Assembly (NCBI RefSeq): GCF_004343305.1
Contig: NZ_SMAF01000007.1
Location: 1 to 64,000 of the forward strand
DNA: 64,000 bases
Origin: Pseudofulvimonas gallinarii
GTDB lineage: Bacteria; Pseudomonadota; Gammaproteobacteria; Xanthomonadales; UBA2363
Direction: 5' to 3'
Shown here: positions 7,346-17,627 of the stretch, piece by piece
Numbering within the stretch: the stretch's first letter is position 1
How the letters are laid out: every line of letters starts with the position of its first letter
Position numbers and translations under genes: made by a program
The notes under the pieces: model-generated
What the model saw: only the letters and a program-made list of their open reading frames with translations
Databases searched by the model: none
Told to the model about the DNA's origin: nothing

Positions 7346-8878
7346 TTATTTCCCCCGCACCTGTGGTGCCTGCCCGCGCACCGACTGGACGTAGATCGAC
7401 GGCTCGGCGAGTTGCCCGGCAGCGGCCTGCGCGTAGCGCATCGCCGGTGCGGCGGCGATCGTCAGTGCAATGCCATAGGCCAGCAACACGATGATGGCGA
7501 CACGCTCCGGCCAGTGCCCGGTGCGCCGCTTCGCCTTGCGCGCGGGGTCATCCGCCTGTTCGGGCTTGATGTCCCAGAACAGTTTGGTGCCGGCACGGAC
7601 CATCGCCACCAGCACGAAAAAACTGGACACCAGCACACTGGTCCAGACCCAGCCGACCCATTCATCGGGCACGGTGGCGAGCATCGCGAACTTGCCGATG
7701 AAACCCGACAGCGGCGGCAGCCCGATCACCGAAATCGCGGCGATCGTGAACAGCGTGCCCGGCACCAGCGGCTTGAGGATCGGCAGCACCACGTTCATGC
7801 GGTCGGTCACGCGATGGCGGCGCACCAGCTCGGTGATCATGAACAGCGAGGCGACAACGAAAGTGCTGTGCGCCAGGTAATACAGGGCGGCGGCAACGGC
7901 ATCCGGACGCGCCAGTGAGATGGCGATGAACAGCGTTCCGGCCGACACCAGCACCAGGTAACCGGCAAGGATGCGCAGGCGCACCGCCGACAGGGCGCCC
8001 AGCGCGGCAAGCATCAGCGTGGCGATGCCGGCCGGCAGCAGCCATTCCCAGGCGAAACCCTGAAGGTCGCCGGCGAGGTCGCCGAACCACAGGCTGTACA
8101 CGCGCAGCACCGAGTACAGGCCGACCTTGGTCATGATGACGAACAGGGCCGCCACCGCCGCCGGTGCGCGGCCGTAGGTGCCAGGCAGCCACAGGTACAA
8201 CGGCAGCAGCGCGGCCTTGGCGCAGAACACCACCAGCAGGAGCCCTGCAACGGCCTGCACCAGCGCGCGGCTTTCCGGCGTGACCTGGCCGATGCGAACC
8301 GCCAGCTCCGCCATGTTGAGGCTGCCGAGCAGGCCGTAGAGCAGGCCCAGCGTGATCAGGAACAACGTCGATGCGGCAATGTTGAAGGCGATGTAATGGA
8401 AGCCGACACGGATGCGGCCGCCGCGGCCGCCGCTGAGAAGCAGACCGTAGGACGCCGCCAGCAGGATCTCGAAGAACACGAACAGGTTGAAGATGTCGCC
8501 GGTCAGGAAGGCACCGTTGATGCCCATCAGCTGCAGCTGGAACAGCGCGTGGAAATGCGGCGCTCGCCGGTCCCAGCCACCACAGGCATGCAGCAGGCAG
8601 GGCACCGCCAGCAGTGCCGTCACCATCACCATCCACGCCGACAGGCGATCGACCATGAGGGTGATGCCCAGTCTCGCCGGCCAGTCGCCGAGCAGGTACA
8701 CGGTGATTTCGCCGCTGTCGGCCTGGCGGAGCAGGGAAATGGCGAGCGCCACCAGCACCACCAGGCCGGCCCACGCACCGATGCGCTGGACCTTGATGCT
8801 GGCGCGTTCGAGCAGCAGCAACGAGCCGGCGACCAGCAGCGGCCAGACGATCAGCAGGACGGGCAGGTGCGTGCTCAC
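7346..8878 (-). CDS. mrpD: Mrp-type cation/proton antiporter subunit D
   Basis: 510 residues, about 14 transmembrane helices, proton-translocating subunit homologous to complex I NuoM/NuoN. The conserved regions around FNLFVFFEILLAASY and KAALLPLYLWLPGTYG contain the Glu and Lys used in the proton path. Starts with GTG overlapping the mrpC stop. Confidence 0.93.
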   Translation of the reverse strand: MSTHLPVLLIVWPLLVAGSLLLLERASIKVQRIGAWAGLVVLVALAISLLRQADSGEITVYLLGDWPARLGITLMVDRLSAWMVMVTALLAVPCLLHACGGWDRRAPHFHALFQLQLMGINGAFLTGDIFNLFVFFEILLAASYGLLLSGGRGGRIRVGFHYIAFNIAASTLFLITLGLLYGLLGSLNMAELAVRIGQVTPESRALVQAVAGLLLVVFCAKAALLPLYLWLPGTYGRAPAAVAALFVIMTKVGLYSVLRVYSLWFGDLAGDLQGFAWEWLLPAGIATLMLAALGALSAVRLRILAGYLVLVSAGTLFIAISLARPDAVAAALYYLAHSTFVVASLFMITELVRRHRVTDRMNVVLPILKPLVPGTLFTIAAISVIGLPPLSGFIGKFAMLATVPDEWVGWVWTSVLVSSFFVLVAMVRAGTKLFWDIKPEQADDPARKAKRRTGHWPERVAIIVLLAYGIALTIAAAPAMRYAQAAAGQLAEPSIYVQSVRGQAPQVRGK

Positions 8879-9228
8879 CGGTCACGCTCCTTCGATTCGG
8901 TGCCATCGACGTGGTCGCTGCCGTTGTCGGCGCGGCCGCGCATGGCGAGCACGAGGATGACCGCCGTCATCGCGAAGGAAATCACGATGGCGGTGAGCAC
9001 CAGCGCCTGCGGGATCGGATCGACATGGTTGGCCAGCGTCGGATCGATGCCGGAGCGCAGCACCGGCGGCTTGCCGGGCACCAGCCGGCCGGCCGAGAAG
9101 ATCAGCAGGTTGGTGGCGTAGGACAGCAGCGTCAGTCCGAGGATGACGTCGAAGCTGCGCGCGCGCAGCAGCAGGTAGATGCCGGCGGCGACCAGGATGC
9201 CGATGGCACTGGCGAGCGCGATTTCCAT
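8875..9228 (-). CDS. mrpC: Mrp-type cation/proton antiporter subunit C
   Basis: 117 residues, three helices, homologous to complex I subunit NuoK; the segment GLTLLSYATNLLIF and the DPIPQALVLTAIVI motif are typical of MrpC. ATG overlaps the mrpA stop (ATGA) and the stop overlaps the mrpD start (GTGA). Confidence 0.93.
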   Translation of the reverse strand: MEIALASAIGILVAAGIYLLLRARSFDVILGLTLLSYATNLLIFSAGRLVPGKPPVLRSGIDPTLANHVDPIPQALVLTAIVISFAMTAVILVLAMRGRADNGSDHVDGTESKERDR

Positions 9229-12053
9229 CAGGCGCGCCTCCCGCGGAACTGGGCCGGATCTGGCCGCTGGATCATGCCGCGATAGGTCTTGCGCAGCAGC
9301 GACGGCCGGATGCCGCCCATGGTCGAGAGGATCAGCATTGCGCCACCGAAGACCACCAGGTACACGCCGATATCGAAGGCGGTGGCACTGGCCAGCGGAA
9401 CTTCCCCGACCACCGGCAGCACCGGCCCGACGTGGCCGCTGGTAAGGAAGGGATAACCGAGCAGCATCGGCGCCAGGCCCGTTGCCGCCGCGATCAGCAG
9501 TCCGATGCCGATGCAGCGCACATAGTCGATGCCGAGCACGCGCTCGACGCGCTCCATGCCCTGGATGACGTACTGCAGCAGTACGGGAACGACCAGCACC
9601 AGGCCGGCGATGAAGCCGCCACCGGGCGCGTTGTGTCCGCGCAGGAACAGGTAGATCGAAACCGTCAGGGCCAGCGGGAACAAGACCTGGCTGAGGTCGG
9701 CCGCCATCGGCAGCGGCATTGGCGGGCCTTCGACCATTTCTTCCGGCGCCATCCGCGTGCGGCGCAGCAGCGCGTGCACGATCAGGCCGGCGATGGCGAA
9801 CACGGTGATCTCACCGAAGGTATCGAAGCCGCGGAAGTCGACCAGGATCACGTTGACGACATTGCTGCCATGGCCTTCCGGCAGCGACCGCGCGAGGATC
9901 TCGCCGGCGATCGTGCTGCTCGGCCGCGTCAGCATGGCGTACACGATGGCCGCCAGTCCGCCACCGGCGGTGACCGCGATCGCAGCGTCACGCCAGCGCC
10001 GCACGGTGGAACGCTCCGGCACCGCTTCCTTGGGCAGGTAGTTCAGTGCCAGCAGCATCAGGCAGGCGGTGACGATTTCCACCATCAGCTGCGTCAGCGC
10101 CAGGTCCGGCGCCGAGAAATAGACAAAGGCGAGGCTCACCATGAGGCCGACGACGCCGACCACGATCACTGCCCGCAGGCGATAGCGGTACATCGACAGC
10201 GTGATCAGCGTGCCAGCGACGAGGATGAACCAGCACAGCCAGCCAAGCAGCGGCAGGCTGGACAGGGATGGCAGGGCGGCCGGCCACAGCGCGCCGCTAC
10301 CGAAAAGCGGCACGCCGGCCAGCGCCATCGCCACCAGCACCAGCAGCAGCTGGCTGCGCTGTTCGCTGCCGTTGGCGATCGCGCGCGTGAAGCGGTTGGC
10401 CAGCGCGTACAGCCGTTCGACGTTCAACAGATAGATGCGTCGGCCCAGCGATCCGCGCACGATGGCATGCAGGTCGAGCAGCCGGCGCATCGCGAAATAC
10501 AGCAGGACGCCGCCGACCACGCCGGCAATGCTCATCAGCAAGGGCAGGTTGAAACCGTGCCAGATCGCCAAAGAGTAATGCGGAACCTTGGCGCCGAGCA
10601 CGCCCTGGGCGGCGGTGTGCAGCACGGGCGCGATGGTCCAGGCCGGCACGATGCCGACCGCCAGGCACAGCACCACCAGCACTTCGACCGGGATCTTCAT
10701 CCAGCGCGGCGGTTCGTGGATGTCGCCCTCGACGGCGCGCGGCCCCTTGCCGAAAAAGGTGTCGTGCACGAAGCGCAGGCTGTAGGCGACGCCGAACACG
10801 CCGGCCAGCACCGCGGCCACCGTCATCGCCATGCGCATGTTGGCGTGGCCTTCGATCTCCAGCGCCTGTGCGAAGAACATTTCCTTCGACAGGAAACCGT
10901 TGAGCAGCGGGATGCCCGCCATCGCCAGCGTGGCGATGATCGCCAGCGTGCTGGTGAAGGGCAGGTGCCGTCGCAGATTGCCCAGCCGTCTCATGTCGCG
11001 GGTGCCGGTCTCGTGGTCGATGATCCCGGCCGCCATGAACAGGGACGCCTTGAAGGTGGCGTGGTTGAGGATGTGGAACAGGCCGGCGACCACCGCCAGC
11101 GGCGTGGACAGGCCGAACAGCAGCGTGATCAGGCCCAGGTGCGAGATCGTCGAATAGGCCAGCAGTCCTTTGAGATCGTGCTGGAAGATCGCCAGCCAGG
11201 CACCGGTGAGCAGCGTCACCGCGCCCACGCCGCTGACCACGTAGAAGAACAGGTCGGTGCCGGCCAGCGCCGGATGCAGGCGCGCAAGCAGGAAGACACC
11301 GGCCTTCACCATCGTCGCCGAATGCAGGTAGGCCGACACCGGCGTCGGTGCCGCCATCGCATGCGGCAACCAGAAGTGGAACGGGAACTGTGCGCTCTTG
11401 GTGAAGATGCCGAGCAGCACCAGGCCCAGCACGTACGGATACCACTCGCTGTTGCGGATCAGGTCGCCAGAGGCGAGGACGACGTCAAGGTCGTAGCTGC
11501 CGACGATGCGGCCGATCAGGATGACGCCGCCGAGCAGTGCCATGCCGCCACCGCCGGTGATCGCCAGCGCCATGCGCGCGCCCTCGCGGGCGTCGGAGCG
11601 GTGCGACCAGAATGCGATCAGCAGGAAGGAAGCGATGCTGGTCAACTCCCAGAACACCACCAGCATCAGCAGGTTGCCAGCCAGCACCATGCCCAGCATC
11701 GCGCCCATGAACAGCAGCAGGTAGGCGAAGAAGCGGCGCGCGCTGTCGGACTTGCTCAGGTAGTAGCGCGCATAGATGACCACAAGGGTGCCGATCAGCA
11801 GCACCATCAGCGAGAACATCCAGGCCAGGCCGTCCATGCGGATGTCGAACATCAGTCCGACCTGCGGCAGCCAGGGCAGCACCGCCCGCGGCACCTCGCC
11901 TTTCAGGACAGCAGGTGACTGCGCCAGCACCATGCCCAGCCCGGTGAGCGGTACCAGTGCCGCCAGCCAGCCGATCGCGCGCCGCTGCAGCGGCGACGCG
12001 AACGCGACCACCAGGGCGGCAATAAACGGCATGGCCAGCAACAGATACAGCAT
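9228..12053 (-). CDS. mrpA: Mrp-type cation/proton antiporter subunit A fused to B
   Basis: 941 residues. The N-terminal ~780 residues are MrpA, a NuoL-like proton-pumping subunit (motifs FWELTSIASFLLIAFW, KSAQFPFHFWLPHAMAAPTPVSAYLHSA). The C-terminal ~140 residues are an MrpB domain (GHNAPGGGFIAGL), so this is the fused AB form seen in group 2 (PhaAB) antiporters, and no separate mrpB follows. It heads a six-gene operon (A-C-D-E-F-G) that exports Na+ or K+ in exchange for H+ across the inner membrane, giving alkali and salt tolerance. The next gene upstream is divergent, so its promoter should lie in 12054-12432. Confidence 0.95.
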   Translation of the reverse strand: MLYLLLAMPFIAALVVAFASPLQRRAIGWLAALVPLTGLGMVLAQSPAVLKGEVPRAVLPWLPQVGLMFDIRMDGLAWMFSLMVLLIGTLVVIYARYYLSKSDSARRFFAYLLLFMGAMLGMVLAGNLLMLVVFWELTSIASFLLIAFWSHRSDAREGARMALAITGGGGMALLGGVILIGRIVGSYDLDVVLASGDLIRNSEWYPYVLGLVLLGIFTKSAQFPFHFWLPHAMAAPTPVSAYLHSATMVKAGVFLLARLHPALAGTDLFFYVVSGVGAVTLLTGAWLAIFQHDLKGLLAYSTISHLGLITLLFGLSTPLAVVAGLFHILNHATFKASLFMAAGIIDHETGTRDMRRLGNLRRHLPFTSTLAIIATLAMAGIPLLNGFLSKEMFFAQALEIEGHANMRMAMTVAAVLAGVFGVAYSLRFVHDTFFGKGPRAVEGDIHEPPRWMKIPVEVLVVLCLAVGIVPAWTIAPVLHTAAQGVLGAKVPHYSLAIWHGFNLPLLMSIAGVVGGVLLYFAMRRLLDLHAIVRGSLGRRIYLLNVERLYALANRFTRAIANGSEQRSQLLLVLVAMALAGVPLFGSGALWPAALPSLSSLPLLGWLCWFILVAGTLITLSMYRYRLRAVIVVGVVGLMVSLAFVYFSAPDLALTQLMVEIVTACLMLLALNYLPKEAVPERSTVRRWRDAAIAVTAGGGLAAIVYAMLTRPSSTIAGEILARSLPEGHGSNVVNVILVDFRGFDTFGEITVFAIAGLIVHALLRRTRMAPEEMVEGPPMPLPMAADLSQVLFPLALTVSIYLFLRGHNAPGGGFIAGLVLVVPVLLQYVIQGMERVERVLGIDYVRCIGIGLLIAAATGLAPMLLGYPFLTSGHVGPVLPVVGEVPLASATAFDIGVYLVVFGGAMLILSTMGGIRPSLLRKTYRGMIQRPDPAQFRGRRA

Positions 12054-12432
12054 CCACGGTCCTCGACGATGGGTGGCGGGGCCACCTTGCGGGCATTGCG
12101 CCCGACCTATCCGTGACCATCCGGGTCACGGGCACTTCTGGACCGCTGGACAAGGGCGCGCCTGCGCTGCGCGACCGCGGCGCCGCGCCACTGGCGCGCG
12201 CCGGCTGCTGGCACCGCGGCGTTCCGCGGCGGCGCACTTGCCACGATCGCGAGGCCGGGGCCGGCGCAACCTTTCCGAGGTCCGGATTGACCGCCGAAGT
12301 GTAACCTGAACCCGCGGCGACAATTGAACGGCGATTCATGCAAACCGGCGCGCCCGTTACACTGGCCGGCCCGCATCCGACCGCCGGCCGATCCACGCTG
12401 CCGGACCGTCCGCCCACCTGCCCGGAGACAGC
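12054..12432. other. Intergenic region between divergent mrpA and a carboxylesterase gene
   Basis: 379 bp, very GC-rich. It must hold the mrp operon promoter (leftward) and the esterase promoter (rightward). Apart from a GGAG ribosome site before the esterase and short GC palindromes, I see no RNA gene, convincing small gene or clear -35/-10 pair. Confidence 0.5.
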
Positions 12433-13110
12433 ATGACCCTGCCCTGCGTGACCAAGGAAACCGGCCCGGCGCCCGCTGCGAGCATCATCTGGCTGCATGG
12501 CCTGGGCGCCGACGGCCATGATTTCGAGCCCATCGTTCCGGAACTGGTGGACCCGTCCTGGCCGGCGGTGCGCTTCATCTTCCCGCATGCGCCGGTGCGG
12601 CCGGTCACGCTGAACATGGGCATGCCCATGCGCGCCTGGTATGACATCCGGGCGCTGAGTCTGGATGAGCGTGCCGACGAGGCCGGCGTGCGCGCCTCGC
12701 TGGAGCAGATCGAAGCCCTGATCGGCGCGGAGAACGAGCGCGGCATTCCCAGCGACCGCATCATCCTGATCGGCTTCTCGCAGGGCGGCGTGATGGCGCT
12801 GCAGGCCGGACTGCGGCATCCGCGCACGCTGGCCGGCATCGCCGGACTGTCCTGCTACCTGCCCATGGCCGAGGCGCTGGGCGCCGAGCGCAGCGAAGCC
12901 AACGCCCGCGCGCCGCTGCTGCTGATGCACGGCAGCCAGGACCCGGTGGTCCCCGCGGCACTGGGCGACCATGCCCGCCGCACGCTGGAAGGCTGGGGCT
13001 ATGCGGTGCAGTGGCACAGCTATCCAATGCAGCACCAGGTGTGCCTGGAACAGATCGCCGACCTGCGCGCCTGGTTCGGCGAGCGCCTGCGCGCCCTGCC
13101 CGGCGCCTGA
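12433..13110 (+). CDS. Phospholipase/carboxylesterase (alpha/beta hydrolase)
   Basis: 225 residues, cytoplasmic (no signal peptide). It belongs to the acyl-protein thioesterase/EstB family that hydrolyses short-chain esters or lysophospholipids. The triad is visible: S116 in GFSQGG, D170 in HGSQDPVVP and H201 in PMQHQV; the oxyanion loop is LHGLGADGHDF (21-31). Length is normal for the family. Ribosome site GGAG lies ~9 bp upstream. Followed 36 bp later by algZ. The natural substrate cannot be told. Confidence 0.92.
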   Translation: MTLPCVTKETGPAPAASIIWLHGLGADGHDFEPIVPELVDPSWPAVRFIFPHAPVRPVTLNMGMPMRAWYDIRALSLDERADEAGVRASLEQIEALIGAENERGIPSDRIILIGFSQGGVMALQAGLRHPRTLAGIAGLSCYLPMAEALGAERSEANARAPLLLMHGSQDPVVPAALGDHARRTLEGWGYAVQWHSYPMQHQVCLEQIADLRAWFGERLRALPGA

Positions 13111-13146
13111 GCTTCCGCCGCCGGCCGCGGCGGCTACACTTCGGCC

Positions 13147-14172
13147 ATGGGGACACGAGCCGCCGACGCCTGGCTGCCGGATTTCTGCCGGACGCCGATG
13201 CTGTTCGCAGCGATGCTGATTGCCGCCGGCGTCGCGCTGGCGGCGTCGCTGGCGCCGGGATCGCCCGGCTTCACGCTGGGCGAGTTCGCTACCAACTGCC
13301 TGTTCGCGATCTGGCTGACACTGGTCTGCAGTATCACGCTGTGCGTGCTGGGCCCCTGGTTCAACCGCCTGCCGGCCGCGAAGGGCGCGCCGCTGGCGCT
13401 GCTGCTGGTCGCCGCGCTCAGTTGCGCCGGCGCCTGGGTCGTGCGCTGGCTGGACCATGCGTTGGGCCTGCATGTCACCGGCGAATCCAGCGACCTGTAT
13501 TTCTGTGCCTCAAGTGCCGCACTCACCGTCGTCTTCGGCGCGCTGGCACTGCGCTATGCGCACATCCAGGAACGCTGGATGCGGGCGACTCGCAGCGAGG
13601 CGCAGGCGCGCTTCGATGCCCTGCAGGCACGCATCCAGCCGCACTTCCTGTTCAACACGCTCAATACCGTCAGCGGCCTGATCCGCAGCCGGCCCGATGC
13701 CGCCGAGGAAGCCGTGCTCGACCTTGCCGACCTGATGCGCGCGGCGCTGGCCCGCGACGGCGGACGCACGCGCCTGCGCGAGGAACTGGACCTGGCGCGG
13801 CGATACCTGTCGATTGAACAGTTGCGCCTCGGCGACCGACTCAAGGTGGACTGGCAGGTGGACGAGAACCTGCCACTGTTCCTGCCGCTGCCGACCCTGA
13901 CGCTGCAGCCGCTGGTCGAGAACGCCGTGCTGCACGGCGTGGCGCAGATGCCGGGCGGCGGCACGGTTGGCCTGCATGCGCGACGGGACGGTCGCGGCGT
14001 CACCATCCGCGTGCGCAATCCGCTGGCCAGCCCGGTGGCCGCCGGCAAGCCCGGCCGCACGCAGGAAAACATCCGCAACCGGCTGCGGCATACGCTGGGT
14101 GCCAGCGCGCGGCTGTCGCTGGATGGCGACAACGGTCATTACACGGTGACCTTGTGGCTGCCGCTGCCATGA
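13147..14172 (+). CDS. algZ: LytS-family sensor histidine kinase AlgZ
   Basis: 341 residues. Four hydrophobic helices in residues 17-137 make the membrane sensor. A His_kinase domain follows with phosphoacceptor H166 in QARIQPHFLFN and the ATP-site N box LVENAVLHG near 250; the later lid is short, as usual in this family. The N-terminal WLPDFCRTP is typical of AlgZ/FimS, which with AlgR controls alginate, twitching motility and virulence in Pseudomonas; the output in this organism is unknown. The stop overlaps the algR start (ATGA). Confidence 0.9.
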   Translation: MGTRAADAWLPDFCRTPMLFAAMLIAAGVALAASLAPGSPGFTLGEFATNCLFAIWLTLVCSITLCVLGPWFNRLPAAKGAPLALLLVAALSCAGAWVVRWLDHALGLHVTGESSDLYFCASSAALTVVFGALALRYAHIQERWMRATRSEAQARFDALQARIQPHFLFNTLNTVSGLIRSRPDAAEEAVLDLADLMRAALARDGGRTRLREELDLARRYLSIEQLRLGDRLKVDWQVDENLPLFLPLPTLTLQPLVENAVLHGVAQMPGGGTVGLHARRDGRGVTIRVRNPLASPVAAGKPGRTQENIRNRLRHTLGASARLSLDGDNGHYTVTLWLPLP

Positions 14173-14891
14173 AAGTGCTGATCGTCGATGACGAACCGCT
14201 GGCACGTGCGCGGCTGCGCGAACTGCTGGCCGTCCATGCCGACGTCGTGATCATCGCCGACGTCGGTGATGGCCAGACCGCGATCACCACCTGCCGCGGC
14301 GCGCCGATCGACCTGGTGCTGCTCGACATCCGCATGCCCGGCATCGACGGGCTGGAGACCGCGAAGCAGCTCGCGACGCTGCCGCAGCCGCCGGTGGTCG
14401 TTTTCCTGACCGCCTACGACGACCGCGCGCTGGACGCGTTCGAGACCGGCGCCGTCGACTACCTGCTCAAGCCCGTGCGCGCCGAGCGCCTGGCGCAGGC
14501 GCTGGAGCGGGCGCGCCGCATCGCATCGACCCATGCCGCCGAGGTCGCCGCCGAACCGGCACGCCGGCATTTCCGTGTCCGCCGGGCCGGCGCGCTGCGG
14601 CTCGTTCCGGTGGAGGATGTCCTCTGCCTGCGCGCGGAGGACAAGTACGTCTGCCTGGTCACCGCCGAGGGCGAGCACTTGATCGAGGAATCGCTGACCG
14701 CGATCGAGCGCGAGTTCGGCGAGCGCTTCCTGCGCATCCACCGCAACTGCCTGGTCGCCAGCACGCGCATCCGCGGGCTGGAACGTGGCGGCGACGGCAG
14801 CGAACGCGTCCGGCTGGACAGACTGCCCGACACGCTGGAAGTCAGCCGTCGCAACCTGCCGGGCGTGCGCGCCCGTCTTTCGCGCCTGTAG
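14169..14891 (+). CDS. algR: LytTR-family response regulator AlgR
   Basis: 240 residues. The receiver domain (1-120) has acidic pocket D7/D8, phosphoacceptor D53 (LLDIRMPG) and K103-type Lys (LLKPVR). The C-terminal LytTR DNA-binding domain (about 137-238) has the family segments [12 protein letters not shown] and RIHRNCLV. The start overlaps the algZ stop, so the pair is translationally coupled. The algZ-algR-hemC order is the same as in Pseudomonas, supporting the names. Confidence 0.92.
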   Translation: MKVLIVDDEPLARARLRELLAVHADVVIIADVGDGQTAITTCRGAPIDLVLLDIRMPGIDGLETAKQLATLPQPPVVVFLTAYDDRALDAFETGAVDYLLKPVRAERLAQALERARRIASTHAAEVAAEPARRHFRVRRAGALRLVPVEDVLCLRAEDKYVCLVTAEGEHLIEESLTAIEREFGERFLRIHRNCLVASTRIRGLERGGDGSERVRLDRLPDTLEVSRRNLPGVRARLSRL

Positions 14892-15028
14892 GCGGATCGG
14901 ACCCGACCCGCCGGCCTGCCGGAAACGCGTCGGTTCGCCGCAGCACCGCGGTATCGGATTGCCCCCCGGGCGGTCGCCTTGACCTGCGACAGGGGCGGCA
15001 GCTGCCCGCCCCGCTTACAATTCCCGCC

Positions 15029-15961
15029 ATGACCATCCTTCGCATCGCCACCCGCCGCAGCGCCCTGGCCCTGTGGCAGGCAGAACACGTCGCCGCGCGC
15101 CTGCGCGCCGCGCATACCGGCCTCGACGTCGAGCTGCTGCCGATGAGCACGCGCGGCGATGAAGTACTGGACACGCCGCTGGCGGCCATCGGCGGCAAGG
15201 GGCTGTTCCTCAAGGAACTGGAATACGCGCTGCTGGAAGGTCGCGCCGACCTCGCCGCGCACTCGCTCAAGGATGTGCCGGCGGTGCTGGAAGAGCCGTT
15301 CGCGCTGCCCGCCATCCTCGAACGCGCCGACCCGGCCGATGCCTTCGTCAGCAACCGGTACGCCTCGCTGGCGCAGCTTCCCCACGGCGCCCGCGTCGGC
15401 ACCTCGTCGCTGCGCCGGCAGGCGCAACTGCGCGCGGCGCGACCGGACCTGGAACTGCTTGACCTGCGCGGCAACGTCAACACGCGACTGGCGCGACTGG
15501 ACAACGGCGACTACGACGCCATCATCCTGGCTTGCGCAGGCCTGCGCCGCCTTGGGCTGGAAAACCGCATCACCGCCACGATGGCAGCGCCGGACTGGCT
15601 GCCCGGCGTCGGCCAGGGCGCCATCGCCATCGAAACACGCGCCGGTGATGAGGCCACCGCCGCGCTGCTGGCGCCGCTGCACCATGTCAAGACCGCCGCC
15701 TGCGTGCGCGCCGAGCGCGCACTCAACCGCGCCCTGGCCGGCGATTGCAGCGTGCCCATCGGCGCCTTCGCCACCCTGGAGGGCGAGCGCCTGCACCTGC
15801 ACGGCCTTGTCGGTGATGCCAGCGACGGCACGCTGCTGCGGGCCGACGCCGAAGGCCACGCGGGCGATCCCGAAGCGCTGGGCGAACACGTCGCCGGCAT
15901 GCTGCGCGGCCAGGGTGCGGAAGCGCTGCTTGGCAAGGGCGCCAACGGCGCGCAAGGGTAG
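15029..15961 (+). CDS. hemC: Porphobilinogen deaminase (hydroxymethylbilane synthase)
   Basis: 310 residues; joins four porphobilinogen units into hydroxymethylbilane in haem synthesis. Catalytic D82 (SLKDVP), substrate-binding Arg clusters ([19 protein letters not shown]) and cofactor-bearing C240 (GDCSVPIG) are present. The 137-bp gap after algR is enough for a separate promoter. No hemD follows. Confidence 0.96.
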   Translation: MTILRIATRRSALALWQAEHVAARLRAAHTGLDVELLPMSTRGDEVLDTPLAAIGGKGLFLKELEYALLEGRADLAAHSLKDVPAVLEEPFALPAILERADPADAFVSNRYASLAQLPHGARVGTSSLRRQAQLRAARPDLELLDLRGNVNTRLARLDNGDYDAIILACAGLRRLGLENRITATMAAPDWLPGVGQGAIAIETRAGDEATAALLAPLHHVKTAACVRAERALNRALAGDCSVPIGAFATLEGERLHLHGLVGDASDGTLLRADAEGHAGDPEALGEHVAGMLRGQGAEALLGKGANGAQG

Positions 15962-16162
15962 GTCCCAGGTGCGCGGTCGCCGCCACGCATCGCAAGCAGC
16001 AAGCGAACGCCGCGCTGGATCCCATCCCGCGCCGGCTTTCGGCGCCGTGCTGGATCTCCGGTCGGGCGCTTCGTCGGGCCATGGCGCCGTCATACCGGCG
16101 GCATTGGCAGGCAGGCGCGCGCTATGCGCCTGGCACACTCAACCCGTCGAGGAGGCTGGGCC

Positions 16163-16822
16163 ATGACAACACTTTCGCCCCGTTTCACCCAGGCCGTCGA
16201 ATACGCGCGCATTGCCCACGCGGGCCACTTCCGCAAGGGCACGTCGATTCCGTACCTCTATCACCTGCTGGGCGTCGCGAGCCTGGTGCTGGAATACGGT
16301 GGCAGCGAGGACCAGGCGATCGCCGCGCTGCTCCACGATGTGCTGGAAGACTGCGGGAGCGGCCACGAGCCCAGCATCCGCGTCCAGTTCGGCGATGCGG
16401 TGGCGAGGATCGTGAGGGACTGCACCGACGGTTCGGCCGAGTCCAAGGGTAGGGTCCGCACGGATGCCGACCGGTTCGCCGACTGGGTGGAGCGCAAGCT
16501 GCTGTACGTCGCCCACCTGGCGACCGAGGACGAGGCCTCGCTGCTGGTGTCCGCCTGCGACAAGCTGCACAACGTACGCGCCATCCTTGCCGATCTGCAG
16601 GGTGACGCCGGACCGGACGTGTTCGAGCGCTTCACCGCCGGCCGCCTGGGCACGCTGCAGTACTACGAAGCCCTCGCACGCCTGTTGCTGGAACGTGCCG
16701 ACGCGGAGAATCCGCGCTTCCGCGAGCTGGCGCGCGAGTTCGACCGCACCGTCGCCCGGATCCACGAACTGGCCGGCGCCCAGGACCGCATTCCACTGGG
16801 CAGGAACACGCTCACCCGCTGA
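16163..16822 (+). CDS. HD-domain phosphohydrolase
   Basis: 219 residues from the ATG at 16163, which follows a strong GAGGAGG site. The HD metal-binding pattern is complete: H near 19/22 (IAHAGHFRK), HD in LLHDVLED, and a distal Asp in CDKLHNVRAI. The pattern and spacing resemble the hydrolase half of RelA/SpoT and the small MESH1-like (p)ppGpp hydrolases, but no synthetase domain is present. Hydrolysis of (p)ppGpp or another nucleotide is a plausible but unproven role. Confidence 0.8.
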   Translation: MTTLSPRFTQAVEYARIAHAGHFRKGTSIPYLYHLLGVASLVLEYGGSEDQAIAALLHDVLEDCGSGHEPSIRVQFGDAVARIVRDCTDGSAESKGRVRTDADRFADWVERKLLYVAHLATEDEASLLVSACDKLHNVRAILADLQGDAGPDVFERFTAGRLGTLQYYEALARLLLERADAENPRFRELAREFDRTVARIHELAGAQDRIPLGRNTLTR

Positions 16823-16899
16823 GCGCCGCCCGGCCTGTGCAGCACGCACCGGCACCACGCTGGACCCGCCCTGGTTGATTCCGGCCTGTAGCGTTCTCT

Positions 16900-17610
16900 T
16901 CAGGCCCGCGCCGCGCGCACCGCCTTCCGATGGCGGACATCACGACCTTCGACGAGGTACACGGCGTACTGGGTGAGGTTCTTGGTGTGGTCGCCTATGC
17001 GCTCCAGCGCCCTGGTCGCGAACAACAGCAGCACAGCGGCGGGAATGGTGTGCGGCGCCTCCTGCATGTGGCCGGCGATATGGTCGAGCAGCGAATTGCA
17101 GGCGGCATCGACCGCATCGTCGTTGCGGCGGATTTCATCGGCGCGGGCGAGATCGAGCCGGGCCAGTGCGTCCAGTGCGCCTGCAAGCTGCCGCGACACC
17201 ATTTCGCCCAGCACCTGCATCTCGTGCATGTACGGCAGGGTGCGCAGCTCGCGGCCGTTATCCGGCAGCCTCACGCAGATCCTGGCCACCTTCTTGGTCT
17301 CGTCCCCGATGCGCTCGATGTCGGTGACGGACTTTGACAGCATCAATACGGTTCGCAGATCGACGCCGAGCGGCGAACGCCGTGCGAGCAACTGGGCGAT
17401 CTCCTGGTCGGACCGGAGCTCGATGAGGTCGATCTCGAGATCCCCCTTGATGACATCTAGCGCACCCTCGGCATCCCCGTCGGCGAGCACCTTCAGAGCG
17501 CGCCTGAGCTGTTCTTCGACCAGGCCACCCATCCGCAACACCACGCCCCGCAGAGAGGCAAGCTCCTCGTCGAACTTCTTCACGGTGTGACCGCTGTCGG
17601 TGGTGCTCAT
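16900..17610 (-). CDS. phoU: Phosphate transport regulator PhoU
   Basis: 236 residues from MSTTDSGHTVKKFDEEL. Two PhoU three-helix repeats carry the metal-binding E/DxxxD patterns (DIERIGDETKK about residue 86, ALERIGDHTKN about residue 204). PhoU links the PstSCAB transporter to PhoR, keeping the Pho regulon off when phosphate is plentiful. Last gene of the leftward pstS-pstC-pstA-pstB-phoU run, 17 bp after pstB. Confidence 0.95.
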   Translation of the reverse strand: MSTTDSGHTVKKFDEELASLRGVVLRMGGLVEEQLRRALKVLADGDAEGALDVIKGDLEIDLIELRSDQEIAQLLARRSPLGVDLRTVLMLSKSVTDIERIGDETKKVARICVRLPDNGRELRTLPYMHEMQVLGEMVSRQLAGALDALARLDLARADEIRRNDDAVDAACNSLLDHIAGHMQEAPHTIPAAVLLLFATRALERIGDHTKNLTQYAVYLVEGRDVRHRKAVRAARA

Positions 17611-17627
17611 GGTTTCCTCGCTACGCC

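Noticed and set aside
9432..11918. 828-codon + strand frame opposite mrpA
   Set aside because: Gln/His/Arg-rich antisense shadow of a certain MrpA gene.
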